Shown here: positions 11,323 through 22,728 of the stretch, piece by piece
Numbering within the stretch: the first letter of the stretch is position 1
Layout: every line of letters starts with the position of its first letter
DNA from: Portulaca oleracea
Lineage: Eukaryota; Streptophyta; Magnoliopsida; Caryophyllales; Portulacaceae
Direction of reading: 5' to 3'
Length of the DNA: 64,000 bases
Assembly: GCA_029582165.1 (NCBI GenBank)
Contig: CM055889.1
Span: forward strand, 15,432,841-15,496,840
Program-made: the position numbers and the translations under genes
Notes under the pieces: generated by a model
Databases searched by the model: none
What the model saw: the letters and a program-made list of their open reading frames with translations, nothing else
What the model was told of the DNA's origin: nothing

Positions 11323-13327
11323 ATGGAGAACCCTAATATCCAACAGGTGATCAAAATCTTCTCTTTTAACTCTTCACATCTCATTCAAATTCATGAATTT
11401 CTATGTCAATTCGCTGAAATAGGATTTTTCATTTGCAGATCATAGAGAAGCAAGTCCTGACGGTCGCGAAAGCAGTCGAGGACCAGCTAGATGATGAAAT
11501 CGCAGCCCTAGAGCGGCTCGACACCGACGATCTGGAGGCATTGAGAGAGAGAAGACTTCAGCAAATGAAGAAAATGGCGGAGAAGCGTAGCCGTTGGATC
11601 TCGCTAGGCCATGGCGAGTACTCTGAGATCCCCTCCGAGAAGGAATTCTTCGCCGTTGTTAAGGCCAGTGAACGTGTTGTCTGCCATTTTTACCGGGAGA
11701 ATTGGCCTTGCAAGGTAATTTGAACTTTAGTTACTGTACTTTCGTTTAGTTTGATGTTAAATTATGAGGTTTTGTATTTAATGTTGGTTGTAAATGATAT
11801 TTATTTTCATCTGATTGTGACTTCATTAGGTTTGTTCATCTGGTGGCTTCTCTTTAAGTTGAATATCTAGATTTTAACCGCCAAATTGTGCGGGGTTAGG
11901 GATTTGTAGTTTGAGCTTCTTGTTCATGGAAGTTTGGAAGTTAAATTCAATAGTGCTGATTGACTTTAGGCGAAGTTTTGGGACAGACTTACTACTGAAA
12001 GTCATCAACTTTTATCCCATTTCACCACTAATGAAAAGGTAGACGTAAAATGGGAGAAAAATTGCTAACTTGGTATTTTAGGTTCTGAATGGAAAAATAG
12101 TGGCATGAAAGGGTGAAAAACATGGTAGTTAGGCCCCGTTCTTTTATGCGGTAGGCGCACTCTTTAATTTCCTCCACACTTTACCACACCACACCACAAT
12201 CATTACCAATATATCTTTTCATTTTTCTCTCCCTTCACTTTTCTTTTCTACTTTTCACATTTTCTCTTAACCTACCCACCTACCACAACTCACCACATTT
12301 ACCACACCGCAATCAACGGTATAAAAGAACGGGGAAATGGAAGGAAAATATATAACTTGGTGGTAAATTTGTCTTAGACCTCTGAAATCTTTAGTTCAAA
12401 GATATTCATTCAAAGTGACCAGCATTGATAGATTAGAGTGTCTAGATGAATTTGAGGGAGTTCTTGGAAAGTGTACCATCAAGTTATCAACTTTCCTCCA
12501 ATTTACCACTGTCCCCCCCCCCCCCCACCGTTTTCCACTGTTATTTTCCCTTTCCTCCTTACCACAATGTTTTCTATTTAGTCCCGAAAATAACAAGAAA
12601 GCCGAAGGGGTGAAAATGAGGACACCAGCGGGTAAAATGGCATGAAATTTGATAGCCTAGTGGCATTTTGGGATCTAAATAAGCACATAGTGGCATAGAG
12701 GGGTAAACCACAGTGATAAAATGGGAAGGAAATTTGCAACTTGGTGTTAAGTTTGTCGAAGAACTTGAATATGAGGTCTTTCTGTGGGGGTTAAATCCTT
12801 CCTCACTTTTGAGTTGCTTGCTTTTGTTATGTGAAGAAATGTAAGATTGTGACTTATCGTTTCTGCTTCATATGCAGGTGATGGACAAGCATCTGAGTAT
12901 TCTAGCAAAGCAGCATATAGAGACACGCTTTGTAAAAATTCAGGCTGAAAAAAGCCCGTTCTTGGCGGAGAAGCTGAAGATTGTTGTTCTTCCTACACTT
13001 GCTCTTATAAGAAATGCTAAAGTTGAAAACTATGTGGTATGCTGAAAATGAACGCCTTCTTTCGATTTTGTATAGTGCCCATTGTAATTCCCTGGGAAAG
13101 AAAGTTGAGTTTGCTTGCTAAGTTTGGTGTTTGTTAACATTTAGGTTGGTTTTGATGAGCTCGGTGGGCGGGATGACTTCAGCACAGAGGAGCTGGAGGA
13201 GAGATTGGCTAAATACCAGGTTATCATCTGTGAGGGTGAATCATCTCTAAATGCATCGAGATCCAAGGGACGTACGAGAAGTGTTCGCCAAAGTGAAAAC
13301 CCTGATTCATCAGATTCAGATTCCTGA
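11323..13327 (+). CDS. TXNDC9: Thioredoxin domain-containing protein 9 homologue (phosducin-like), 4 exons, 213 aa
   Basis: Exons 11323-11346, 11439-11714, 12878-13036 and 13145-13327 join in phase with GT-AG introns to give 213 residues, the usual length of the plant family. The start codon follows from MENPNIQQ reading straight into IIEKQVL. The N-terminal third is a charged helix ('LDDEIAALERLDTDDLEALRERR'-like, residues about 23-45). A thioredoxin fold follows: 'CHFYRENWPCK' at 90-100, cis-Pro region 'VVLPTLAL' and 'VGFDELGGRDDF'. The CxxC redox pair is replaced by WPCK, so only C99 stands at the active site, as in the family. Known relatives bind the CCT/TRiC chaperonin and affect tubulin and actin folding; this role is inferred here. 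The tail ends in SSDSDS, which could be phosphorylated. The gene stands alone, and intron 2 (1163 nt) carries a MITE. Confidence 0.93.
12134..12334. mobile_element. Short MITE in intron 2 of the TXNDC9-like gene
   Basis: The element starts with CCCCGTTCTTTTAT (12134) and ends with its reverse complement ATAAAAGAACGGGG (12334), giving 14-bp perfect terminal inverted repeats around a 201-bp A/C-rich core. Target duplications are not clear, so the superfamily is open (hAT- or Mutator-type are possible). It lies away from the splice sites and should be removed with the intron. Confidence 0.7.
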
Positions 13328-14748
13328 GCTCTCAGTCATCTGTAGGTGGATGCTACTTGGCTTATAATGTTGCTGTGCAAGGGTTTACTACAGGAGATTA
13401 GTTTTAGTCTTTTTGAACTTATCTACCGGGGGGGGGGGGTTATGTTTGCTGTCATCTTCATTTACAAGTGTCCCTGCTAGATAGCAACTGCCCCATGGGA
13501 ACAACCTTGTTGGCTAAGTTTATGTATCAATATCAACATAATGCAACTCTTGAACATCTGTACACTTGTGGTGATATGGGGAATATCTTTTTCCCTATTA
13601 GTGTGAGTTTTTTCTTCTTTCTTTGGTAGTGGCGACGTTTGCCCCTATTAGAGTTGAGAAATTTTATTGTTTTTAGGGAGGGTGCTTATTTTTATTTCTT
13701 GTAGTAGACATCATATTTCTTACTCTTTTAAGAGGGTGAGTTTTTCATTTGATTTCAGACGGAAGATGTTGCACATTACTAGAAGTTTCTTTCCTTAACT
13801 TGGGCTGACTAGGTGCACAATCTTTCTGACATCTCTTTCTATTCTGATATGCTACTAAAATGAGAGTTTAAGCATTTGTAATCTCGCCCAAAGGGTTTAA
13901 GATTGATTTTTTCAACTAGCAGAGGAAAGCAGGTTCTAATTATTGCATTGCATCCAATGCATAGGCCATCAATCCAATGCTGGCCAAATTTACTGGAGGC
14001 AGTATACATATTATTAATTGCATCTAATGCATAGGCCATCAATCCTCAGTTCCTCTTATTTTTTTACAAGAAAGAGGGGGGGGGGGGGATTCTGTAGTAA
14101 ATGCTGGCCAAATTTATTGGAGGCAGTATACATAGAAGTGATTGGCAAGTGCTGGCAAAATTTTGTGTGACCCGACTACTTGGATTTGGCTGACCCCGAA
14201 AAACCTAGTTTGGTCCGAACCTGATTTTGGCATTGATTGAAATGATTGATTATTAGGACCCAATATTTCATTTTTTTATTATCCGAACCCGTTCTTTTGT
14301 TCTATTGTCTGAATCCGTTTTGACTTGAATTTAGCTTTGTCCGAATTTTTCAACTCAGAAAAGACTGGGTCCAGACAACAATTTCTCGCCTAAATTTTAA
14401 CATTGACCGATTTTGACTGAACCAAACATACCCGGATCCGAATTTTTGCCCGTGCTAGGGCAATCTATTGTTTAATGCTCTGCCACTGCCCCCTGAATGG
14501 AAGTGCACTGACATAAGAAGTATTTTCCAAAGTCTTCCCTCTCAGGAAGAAGCCAAAAGCTTCTCTTACATGGAGGACCACCAAATGCAGCCTAATAGAA
14601 TTAGCTCAACCCATGATGAAATAATCTCCCAAGGAAAATCCCCAATGTGCATGCTTACAATGCCCCCTGTTTGAAAAGAGATCCCGCTTTGCCATAAGTC
14701 CATAATTACTTGTGGAGGTTGTAATAAGAGTACTATGACAACAAATCA
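12513..14748. other. G/C homopolymer runs and intergenic DNA downstream of TXNDC9-like gene
   Basis: A 14-C run sits in intron 2 (12513-12526), a 12-G run in the 3' flank (13428-13439) and a 13-G run at 14076-14088. Between 13328 and 14748 there is no credible ORF. The region 14160-14460 is rich in CCGAACC/CCGAATT-like words typical of decayed transposon DNA. Confidence 0.55.
13949..14134. repeat. Local tandem duplication, second copy interrupted
   Basis: The block at 13949-14010 (with ATGCATAGGCCATCAATCC and GCTGGCCAAATTTACTGGAG) recurs at 14019-14134. In the second copy the two halves are separated by about 54 bp that carry the 13-G run. The copies differ by only a few bases, so the duplication is fairly recent. 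Confidence 0.8.
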
Positions 14749-14751
14749 TAA

Positions 14752-15128
14752 GGGTTTTCAGTTCAAAATAATCCAAAGTCAGAGGTGAGTGGCTGAAAAT
14801 AATCCAAACTGACTTTTTGACTGAGAATTTGCCAAACTGTTCACCTATTTACTTTGACTAAACCAGTATTGAATTTCGACGTCGCAAAACTGACTTGGCG
14901 CCCTTAAAAAGTTCGGACTTGACTGAAAATAATATAAATGGATTGAATCAGATATTAACCCACTGCATCTTTGAAAATTTTAAGTGTGTCAAGTCAGCTT
15001 TATGATGTAAGAATTTAATTCTAAACCCAGAGTAGATAGGTTAAAAGTTTGGCTCATTCTCAGCCAAAAAGTCACTTTGAATTATTTTTACTCACCTCTG
15101 ACTTCGGATTATTTTGAGCCAAAAACCC
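14752..15128. mobile_element. Tourist-like (PIF/Harbinger) MITE with TAA target duplication
   Basis: The element is 377 bp. Its ends are inverted over roughly 80 bp: left GGGTTTTCAGTTCAAAATAA, right the complement of GGGTTTTTGGCTCAAAATAA. It is flanked on both sides by TAA (14749-14751 and 15129-15131), the 3-bp target duplication of PIF/Harbinger elements. The long arms could form a stem in RNA or single-stranded DNA. Confidence 0.78.
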
Positions 15129-15131
15129 TAA

Positions 15132-16209
15132 TTCATTTGGGATGCCCAAAAATTTAACCAGAAAACAGGGACAGTAATGTTAGATGAATGGCTTCTAGCA
15201 TTGTGTCTTCTGTGTGTGACTACCTAAATGTGGCCCAGATTACAAAGAGGTCAAAATTCTTGGCTCTATCCCCAGTTCCTTTTACTATAGGTATTTGGTA
15301 ACTTGTTTTCATTTTCTTTAATCTTATTTTGATCTGTCCAATTAAACTGTAATGGTGAGGAATGAAGAGTTCGAAGGTTATTATCATCTTGTTACTCATT
15401 CACCCACATAATTTTTTTTTTCAAGTTATGGAACTTCATGAGAAAGTACTAAACCGAAGCTACATCTGAGGACCAAATGGTGAAATTTGATTCTTATAAC
15501 TCATGACAAAGTCTATAGCGAACAAGCTCATTTCCCCGTTTAAAATTTCCATTGTCAATGCAAATGATTCATAATCAGGGAGCCTAGCTTATATGTTACT
15601 TGCAACTGTGCAAGTGACCTCAATAACTTCTGGTTGTATTATTGTGTCTGGGGATCTGGGCAACTTTTCTAACTCTAGCTCTAAACCCCTCAGGGATTGC
15701 CAAAGAGTGCGGCTACAAGTAGAGGTCTCCTCACCAGGGTATCTATATTTGAAAACAAAAATATTTATACTGGGTTAAGTTTGTCAAACCAGGTTTAATT
15801 AAACCAAGACTCGCTTTAGTTCGTGCCCTATTCTTATGTTATTGTTCTAACATAAGTTCTTGCTGGTTATAGATCCTTCAGGTCTTGTTACTTTTGGAAC
15901 GAGTTTGACCGAGTGACAGAACAATGAAACATTAGGGTTGTATTTGGTCCCAGCTACATTACGAGTTTCGTTGTTGGTTTGTCTAGTGATCTCTTCAAGT
16001 AAATGCAACAATATAGCCAGCAAAATTGCTGGTAAATTTGCTTTCAGTCATGGTCAGTTCTTGTTCAAGGCAAACCTTAGGTTATGTTACAGACTTATAG
16101 GGGATCTACATTGTATCTGGTTTTAAATTGTTCATGTTGTATGGGTTGGATTTGCAGGGTTTGGTTCTTCTAGTTGCTTCCATCATGAGGTTTATGAGAA
16201 GTTTTTACT
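15132..16209. other. Intergenic DNA, no feature seen
   Basis: AT-rich sequence with only short, unsupported ORFs and no repeat structure that I can bound. Confidence 0.5.
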
Positions 16210-16218
16210 TTATATTAA

Positions 16219-16772
16219 GGATTTTTGGACACTAATATACTGAACTTTTGGAGTATTGGACAATAATATACTGTACTTTGACCTTGGACAATAATGCACT
16301 GAACTTTGAGGGGTGTTGGACAATAATCACTTGAAACAGTTTTGATGGTAACTGACTTGGTGGCAATCTTACGTGGCAGACCGAGAAGATGAATAGGCTA
16401 AATAATATCAAAATTTATGACATGCCTGCTAATTTACACAAATATAGGTGATTTTATACAACTACAATAACAATCTCTGAACGGAAACACATTTAAACAA
16501 ATGTGATTTTATATGTTTTTACTTTTTTTCAAAGTTGGTTCTCTTTGCTTATTTGGATTAGCTGACACGTCATAACTTTAAATGTTTTGGACCAATTCAA
16601 TCTCCTCCACCTGTCACTTAGGATTGCCACCAAGTCAACCATTACTGAAATCGTTCTGAGTGCGTTATTGTTGAACACTCCTCAAAATACAGTGTATTAT
16701 TGTCCAACGTCAAAGTTAAGTACATTATTATCGAATACCCTAAAAGTTCAGTATATTAGCATCCAAAAACCC
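16219..16772. mobile_element. Foldback MITE with 9-bp target duplication (Mutator-like)
   Basis: The element is 554 bp with long inverted ends (about 170 bp, imperfect). The left end begins GGATTTTTGGACACTAATAT and the right end is the complement of GGGTTTTTGGATGCTAATAT. Both flanks carry TTATATTAA (16210-16218 and 16773-16781), a 9-bp duplication that fits Mutator-type transposition. Family members recur in part at about 38277-38365 and 54831-54880. Confidence 0.75.
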
Positions 16773-16920
16773 TTATATTAAATACATGGACATACACCAA
16801 AATGAATTTGTTTCACTTGCACACAAATGATTTGTTCCTGTTGGAATTTTAGGAGGGAAAGATAACTACTGATTGCTGACCTCTATGGATGCCAAATATT
16901 CTATAGCTTGATGTATGGGA

Positions 16921-17092
16921 GAAGCAAATAGAGAAGAGTGAATAAATTACCATTCTTTACTTGACTCAGGTATATATGCAAACATCCTCAGCTTAGCTGT
17001 TTGTGAAGCAAATAGAAAAGAGTGAATAAATTACCATTCTTTACTTGACACAGATGTGCAAAGATCCTCCCATACTCAGCTTAGCCGTTTGT
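16921..17092 (+). repeat. 84/88-bp tandem duplication upstream of the NLR gene
   Basis: Unit 1 (16921-17004) and unit 2 (17005-17092) share GAAGCAAATAGA(G/A)AAGAGTG, the AATAAATTACCATTCTTTAC core and CTCAGCTTAGC(T/C)GTTTGT. The core is also found in the promoter-like segment at 29250-29430, so the unit may hold promoter elements that were doubled in the intact gene. Confidence 0.8.
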
Positions 17093-17140
17093 GAGTCGAT
17101 TCTTTACTTGCTATGGGAGAATGAAGGTCCTTTTCTACGT

Positions 17141-17147
17141 TATAAAT
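17141..17147 (+). promoter_or_regulatory. Probable TATA box of the NLR gene
   Basis: TATAAAT here lies in a segment (about 17020-17215) that can be aligned by eye with 29250-29430, where CTATAAATTCC occupies the same place. The conservation between the paralogues suggests a core promoter, with transcription starting near 17175 and a long 5' UTR intron before the start codon at 19348. Confidence 0.5.
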
Positions 17148-17365
17148 TCGCTCAAAACCCACGTTCGGTTTAAAAAAACACAACCTCTTTCCCCATGCCA
17201 TCAAAAGTATAATTTTTTTAAAAAAGGAATTCTGACTATCTTTGCTGGTATTTGCATAAACTATTTATTGGGTGTTTTGGTAAAGGCCTTTCTATTTTGG
17301 CGGTAGGGATGGTACCTGAATAAAACTCCCCAAGTCATACTCAACGAGTCCTCGGGTTCACTGAG

Positions 17366-19338
17366 GTATATTTCTCTGCTCTCTCTGCTAGTTTACTGCC
17401 TCGTTGTGATGAAAATTACCCTCTTTAAATTTTATTGGTCATTATGATTTTCGTTGGTCAACTATAGAAAACTTTGATCATTAACATCATTAGGATTTGT
17501 TGCGAAAAATACTATCATGGAATTACCATGTTATAGATTCTGGGAAACTATTATTTGAAACAAACCAAAGAAGGATATTGAACATTGTAAAACATTTAAT
17601 AAGTGACAGATGAAATAGGAATGAAGGAGTGCCCCAAATGTTATCTGAGTGTGTCATTTGCCTGGTAAAAGCATGCATCTAGTGAATTAAGGTGTACAAA
17701 AAAGCCAGTTGCCAAGTTGGTAAACAACCCCCCACCCCACCCAAAATCTTTCAAGCTCCCTATAAGAGTTGGTGGAAGCAAAAATACTTCTCAAAATTGT
17801 AGAGTTAATGGGTCATGCTTATGATTGGGCTGTTTGGTACCCCTTGTTTCAAACCTATAAATCTTACTGGCTACCTTTGAGATATAGGCCCAATGAACGG
17901 GTCTACGTATCCTTCCACGAAAAGATCTTAGGTGTTCAAAAACCAATTCTGGCAGCTGTACCTTTGGATCATTTTGGTCGTTTGCCCCAATTCCTTAGGA
18001 ATTCTTATTGGGTCAAATACTCAAAATCCTAATTAGATCGGTCGAGGTGCAAGAAAGATTTGGATAAGTTTGGCCGCGTAACATTCTTTGTGGCTTGGTG
18101 ATGCACAACGATTTTTTGACAAGACATATTCTAGGAGGAGTAGGACGTTTCATAAATTAGGAATCTTAGTTTACGGAAATAATATATTTTAATTATCAAT
18201 TAATTCTCAATAGTATCTTTTAGTTATCTTAGTTTCCTTATTGTGTTTGACTTATTCTAGTTTCCTTATTATGTTTGGATCGTAAGGGTATTTAATCTCC
18301 CATCCCCTCTTTGAAGATGCCGACTTTGCTGACGTAGAACCAAGGAGAAATTATCGAAGTCTGCCTCTTCAAAGAGGGGATGGGAGATTAAATACCCTTA
18401 CAATCCAAACATAATAAGGAAACCAGAATAACTCAAACACAATAAGGAAACTAAGATAACTAAAAGATACTATTGAGAATTTTTTGAGAAATAAAATAAA
18501 TTATTTCCTTAAACTAAGATTCCTAATTTATGAAACGTCCTACTCCTCCTAGAATATGTCTTGTCAAAAAATCGTTGTGCATCACTTGGCCATTCATCAG
18601 TCTAACAAAATTTCGTAAATTTGGACCTGTTCTTTCTCTGTGATAGTGTGATAATATGATGTGCAAACTCAAACACCTGATGGCGAGGTGGGGTTCAATT
18701 TCAGGGGCTTGTATTATCAGCACATTCCATGTAAAGAAAAGGAATGAGTTTCTAGTTTGTTTCAGTGTAGACCATACTCAACTTAAAAACCAGAACTCAA
18801 AGTCTATGGGCAGGGATAGTACTGGGTAGCATCCAGTATGGCCTTGGCTTAGTTTCTTCTGTTTTACTGGTCCAGAGCAAAATAAACAGGCATGCCCAAA
18901 GGGCCAAAGGTTGGTTGCTGGTTTTTGGAAGTTTTCTTCATGAGCCTTATAGGGAGAGCTCTGATTACTTCTTGACAAGAATACATAATGCTGACATCTT
19001 GTGGGGACATTGTTGTTGCTCTCAATGCTTCCTTATAAGTTAATTGCTAGACGAGCTTGTATTTATTAAAGATCTGTTTCATATGTTTCTATGCGCCATA
19101 ATCCGGATAGCTGAAAAATAATCTTTATAGATCCCAGATTGTAATGGACTAAAGTAAAATGCCTGCTTATTTTATATGGAGTAGTGGAACCAGTCTCTGA
19201 ATATTTTAATTCATGGGGTAAGAAAACTATATCAAACCCTCTTAAGCCCTGTTTTGCAGCGGGATTGTGGGGCATTAGATTTTGTTTCATCTGTTTTTAT
19301 TATCAGCCGAAATTTTCTAATAGAAGCCCTGTTTCTTT
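17366..19338 (+). other. Predicted 5' UTR intron of the NLR gene
   Basis: A donor-like GAG|GTATAT at 17366 and an acceptor CTGTTTCTTTAG|GAGGAG ending at 19338, just before the ATG, would join the TATA-bearing promoter to the coding exon. The stretch has no coding homology and includes the 490-bp hairpin. A cDNA would be decisive. Without this intron the promoter must lie nearer 19300. Confidence 0.4.
18098..18585. repeat. Large near-perfect inverted repeat (hairpin, about 230-bp arms)
   Basis: Left arm 18098-18327, right arm 18356-18585, spacer about 28 bp. Both arms carry GTGATGCACAACG at the outer end and CATCCCCTCTTTGAAGA at the inner end, with few mismatches. The right arm also has small A-tract differences near 18480-18500. 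It may be a foldback MITE. It sits in the predicted 5' UTR intron of the NLR and would form a long double-stranded RNA if transcribed. Confidence 0.85.
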
Positions 19339-19347
19339 AGGAGGAGA

Positions 19348-22300
19348 ATGGCAGATATTCAGTCAGCTGCACAGTGGATTGCAACACTGTTGGCGGAGGA
19401 AGCCAAGTTTCTGTATAAGATTGAAGGGAGGGTGAAGGAGCTACAAGAGGAGCTTGAATGGATGCAATGCTTCCTGAAAGCGGCGGACGCACGTCAATTC
19501 GACAATGTCCTGGCTCGGAAGTGGGTTGCTCAGATTAGGGAGTTTTCCTACGAAGCTGAGGACACAATAGAGAAATTCTTGGTGAGAGTAAAGCCTCACA
19601 GTGGAGGTCGAGCTGATCTGTTGAGCATGGTGAAAAAATATTCACGTGTATTGTGGGAAATTAAACTGGTGCATGACATTGGGTCTAATATTGACAAACT
19701 AAAAGATAAGATCTCCTCTTTGAGTTCAAAGCTGAATACTTACGGCATTAACCTTAAATTGGAAGAAAGCTTGTCATCAGGACCCAACTGGAAGAAGGAG
19801 CTTTCCTCTTACTACAATGTCCAGGAAGAGAGGATCATTGGTCGAGAAAAGGATGTGGATAAATTGGTAGAAGAGTTAGCAAATCCAGGTGGTCATCCTG
19901 TCGTTGCCATATGTGGTAAGGGTGGTGTTGGAAAGACCTTTCTTGCTAAGGAGATATTCCACCACCGGAAAATCAGGAGAAATTTTGATGCTTTTGCCTG
20001 GGCTTATGTGTCCAAACCTTGCCAAATTGCATCCCTTCTGCAACAGCTCCTGAGCAACCTTACATCAAAATCATTCGAGCAAATTACTCAATTGACTGAA
20101 GACGAGCTTAAGGATGGGCTTTACAGAGCAGCTCTAAGAACACGGTGTCTTATAGTGCTAGATGGTGTCTGGGGCGAGAAGGTTTGCCATGATCTAAAAC
20201 CGGCTTTTCCAATTGCAAAATTGGGGTTCAGAGGTAAGATATTGCTGACAACACAAACTGAGCAAGTGGCCAAAAATGTGGATGAAAATGTGAAAGTTCA
20301 TTTATTGGAACCTTTGACCAAGGATGAAAGTAAATCACTGATCCAAGAGAAAATTAGACATGTTCAGTCTCGTTTTTCCGTGAAAAAAGGTATGTTTTCA
20401 ATAATTTCAATCTCATTGTGTTTGATTCTGTTCTAGATCATTTCTAATGAGCTTGATGTAGCTTTCAGTTGCTGATTTTCTTCACAGACAATTTCAGTAC
20501 AACACCTTTTTTGCATTGTAGTTCTTTTAGCTTGTGATTATACTCATAGTTGCATCATATATATTCTGGTTGACCCAAAATTCCAATTGAAAGCTGGACA
20601 GGTCAATAAGATAAAATGAAGAATCTGTGTGACACAATTAATTATTGATCATTATTTGTGAGAGTGATGTGTTGAGGAACAACCTTACCATATCTACCTG
20701 TAGTCGATCTTACGATTTGAGCAATTGTTTTGTGTTCCAGTACATGGGTCTGATTAGACCTCTGGCATCTTTTGATTAATCATGAAGTTTTGCCGGTCAT
20801 TATTATCTTTGGCTCCTGCTGTTAGTATGATGAATCTCACCATTTGTACCCACCTTTTTTTTTTTTTTTGTGGTCCCTAAACAGCTGGTGTTACAGAAGG
20901 GTTGCTCGAGAGAATGCTACGACCATGTGATAACCTCCCATTGCTAATTGTTTTGCTTGGAGGGGTATTAGCAAATAAAAGGAGCCTGGAGGAATGGGAA
21001 ATTGTCGACAAGCGAATTGACTCGTACTTAGTCGAACACCATGAGCAACAGCAACAGTGGAGATGCATACTAGAATTGTGCTATTATGATCTCCCGTATC
21101 AGCTCAAACCATGCTTCTTATACTTGGGTTATTTCCCCACAAACCTGCAACTGCCCACGAGAAAAATTACTAATTTGTGGGAGGCTGAAGGTCTTGTTCC
21201 ATCAACAGTGGATGATGAAACAGGAGAGACCCACCAAGGGATAGCCGAGCATTGCTTAGCTGAGCTGGTGGACAGGTCACTGGTGAAAGTGGGGCCCAGG
21301 GGGTTATCTGGGAAGGCGAAGACGTGCCAACTCCATGACCTTGTGCAGGAACTCTGCTTGTCTAAAGTATCAAAAGGAAATTGGCTCAATATAGTTGAAC
21401 TTGGTGCTGATCGTGAACATGAAGAGTTGTTGGGTGCTGCTTCTTCCTCCCATGCCAAGTCTTCCCAGCCTCCGAAATCTGCAAAATCAGCCAAGAGAAA
21501 GTACCGTAGATTGGCGATTTATTGCAGCGAGACATTGACTAAACTCCCCTCTGATTATAGACATGCCAAGTACATAAGGTCTCTTTTGTTCTTCAACACT
21601 CTGAAAGGAGAGGATGTATTGATACCCATGAAAAGGAAGGCTCTGACGAAAGCATTTACCGATTTCAAGTTGCTAAGAGTCCTGGACATTGAAGACATCC
21701 AAGTATCAAGTTTGCCAAAAGAAGCCGGATTCCTAATCCACTTGAGGTACTTGAGCCTGAAAGGTAGCTGGGTGTCCAAGCTGCCACATACAATCAAGTA
21801 TCTGAGGTGCTTGCAGACTCTTGATCTACGGGTTCTTTCATTTGTTTGTCTAAGAATACCAGATGTTCTGCATAGGTTGGAGAGGCTAGTGCATCTGTAT
21901 TTACCGTCCAACACATTCAAAGTCCGTGACAACAAAGAAAGGCTCCAACTGAAAGGCTTGCGTAGCTTAGAGACACTCTCAAACTTCAGCATCAACAAAT
22001 GCAGAGCAGACGACCTTCAGTCGCTCACTAACCTCAGTAAGTTTACTTCATCAGATGATTTCTTGCAACAAACAAAAGCTGTCAAAGACATACTAAGATT
22101 GGGCCACTTGGAGCATATTGTCTTGAGGCTTGACGGGAAAATCCTGGAAAAAGAGGGGAAATTACTCGACAATTGTGAACCACTACGTAAGCTCTATGTG
22201 AAGGGAAACATAGGAAAGCCGATTGACTCTATCGCTCTTCCACCCAACCTGGTCCAGCTAACGTTCCATGGCTCCAAGTTCCAAGAGGATCCAATGCCGG

Positions 22301-22728
22301 TCCTTGAAAAGTTGGCAAACCTGAAGAGGTTGAGTTTAGAGCATGCTTCTTATGAGGGAGAGAAACTGCACTGCTCCCAACAGGGGTTCAAAGAACTCGG
22401 TTATCTGACTCTAAAAGGTCTAGAAAAGCTGGAAGAGTGGGAAGTGAATGACGGGGCGATGCCAAAGTTGCTTCGCTTGGAAATCAATCAGTGCTGGAAA
22501 CTGAAGAAGATCCCTGATGGTTTGAGCTACATTAAGAGCCTCCAAGAGTTGGAAATTTCGTGTATGCTTTTGTCATTCTTCCATGGCTGGATTCCTGATC
22601 CTGAAAATCCCCGCGAAGAATGGCCCGATTTTGAGAAGGTGAGGCATGTCCCTTTTGTCAAAATCTCTCATGTTTTGGAGATTGATGCCAAGAGGCAGGA
22701 GTCGGGTGTTTTTAACTACATAGCCTAG
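19348..22728 (+). CDS. CC-NB-LRR disease resistance protein (RPP13/RPP8-like), 2 coding exons, 961 aa
   Basis: Coding exons 19348-20389 and 20885-22728 join in phase (one base plus two) to give 961 residues. Order: Rx-type coiled coil (1-130) with an EDVID-like 'YEAEDTIEKF' near 68-77; NB-ARC with P-loop GKGGVGKT (200-207), kinase-2 CLIVLDGVW (277-285), RNBS-B GKILLTTQT (306-314) and a GLPL-type NLPLLIVLLGG (364-374); winged helix ending in LHD (497-499) instead of MHD; leucine-rich repeats from about 560 to the end. Such proteins sit in the cytosol or at membranes and switch from ADP to ATP when a pathogen effector is sensed, triggering immunity. The start gives a typical MADIQSA N-terminus. 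Oddities are LDGVW for LDDVW, TTQ for TTR and LHD for MHD. A paralogue lies at 36570-39292. Confidence 0.92.

Noticed and set aside
17769..18032. 87-codon ORF upstream of the NLR
   Set aside because: No family resemblance, and it lies in the predicted leader intron; too short to support alone.
21129..21998. Minus-strand ORFs within the NLR
   Set aside because: Shadows of the plus-strand LRR coding sequence.
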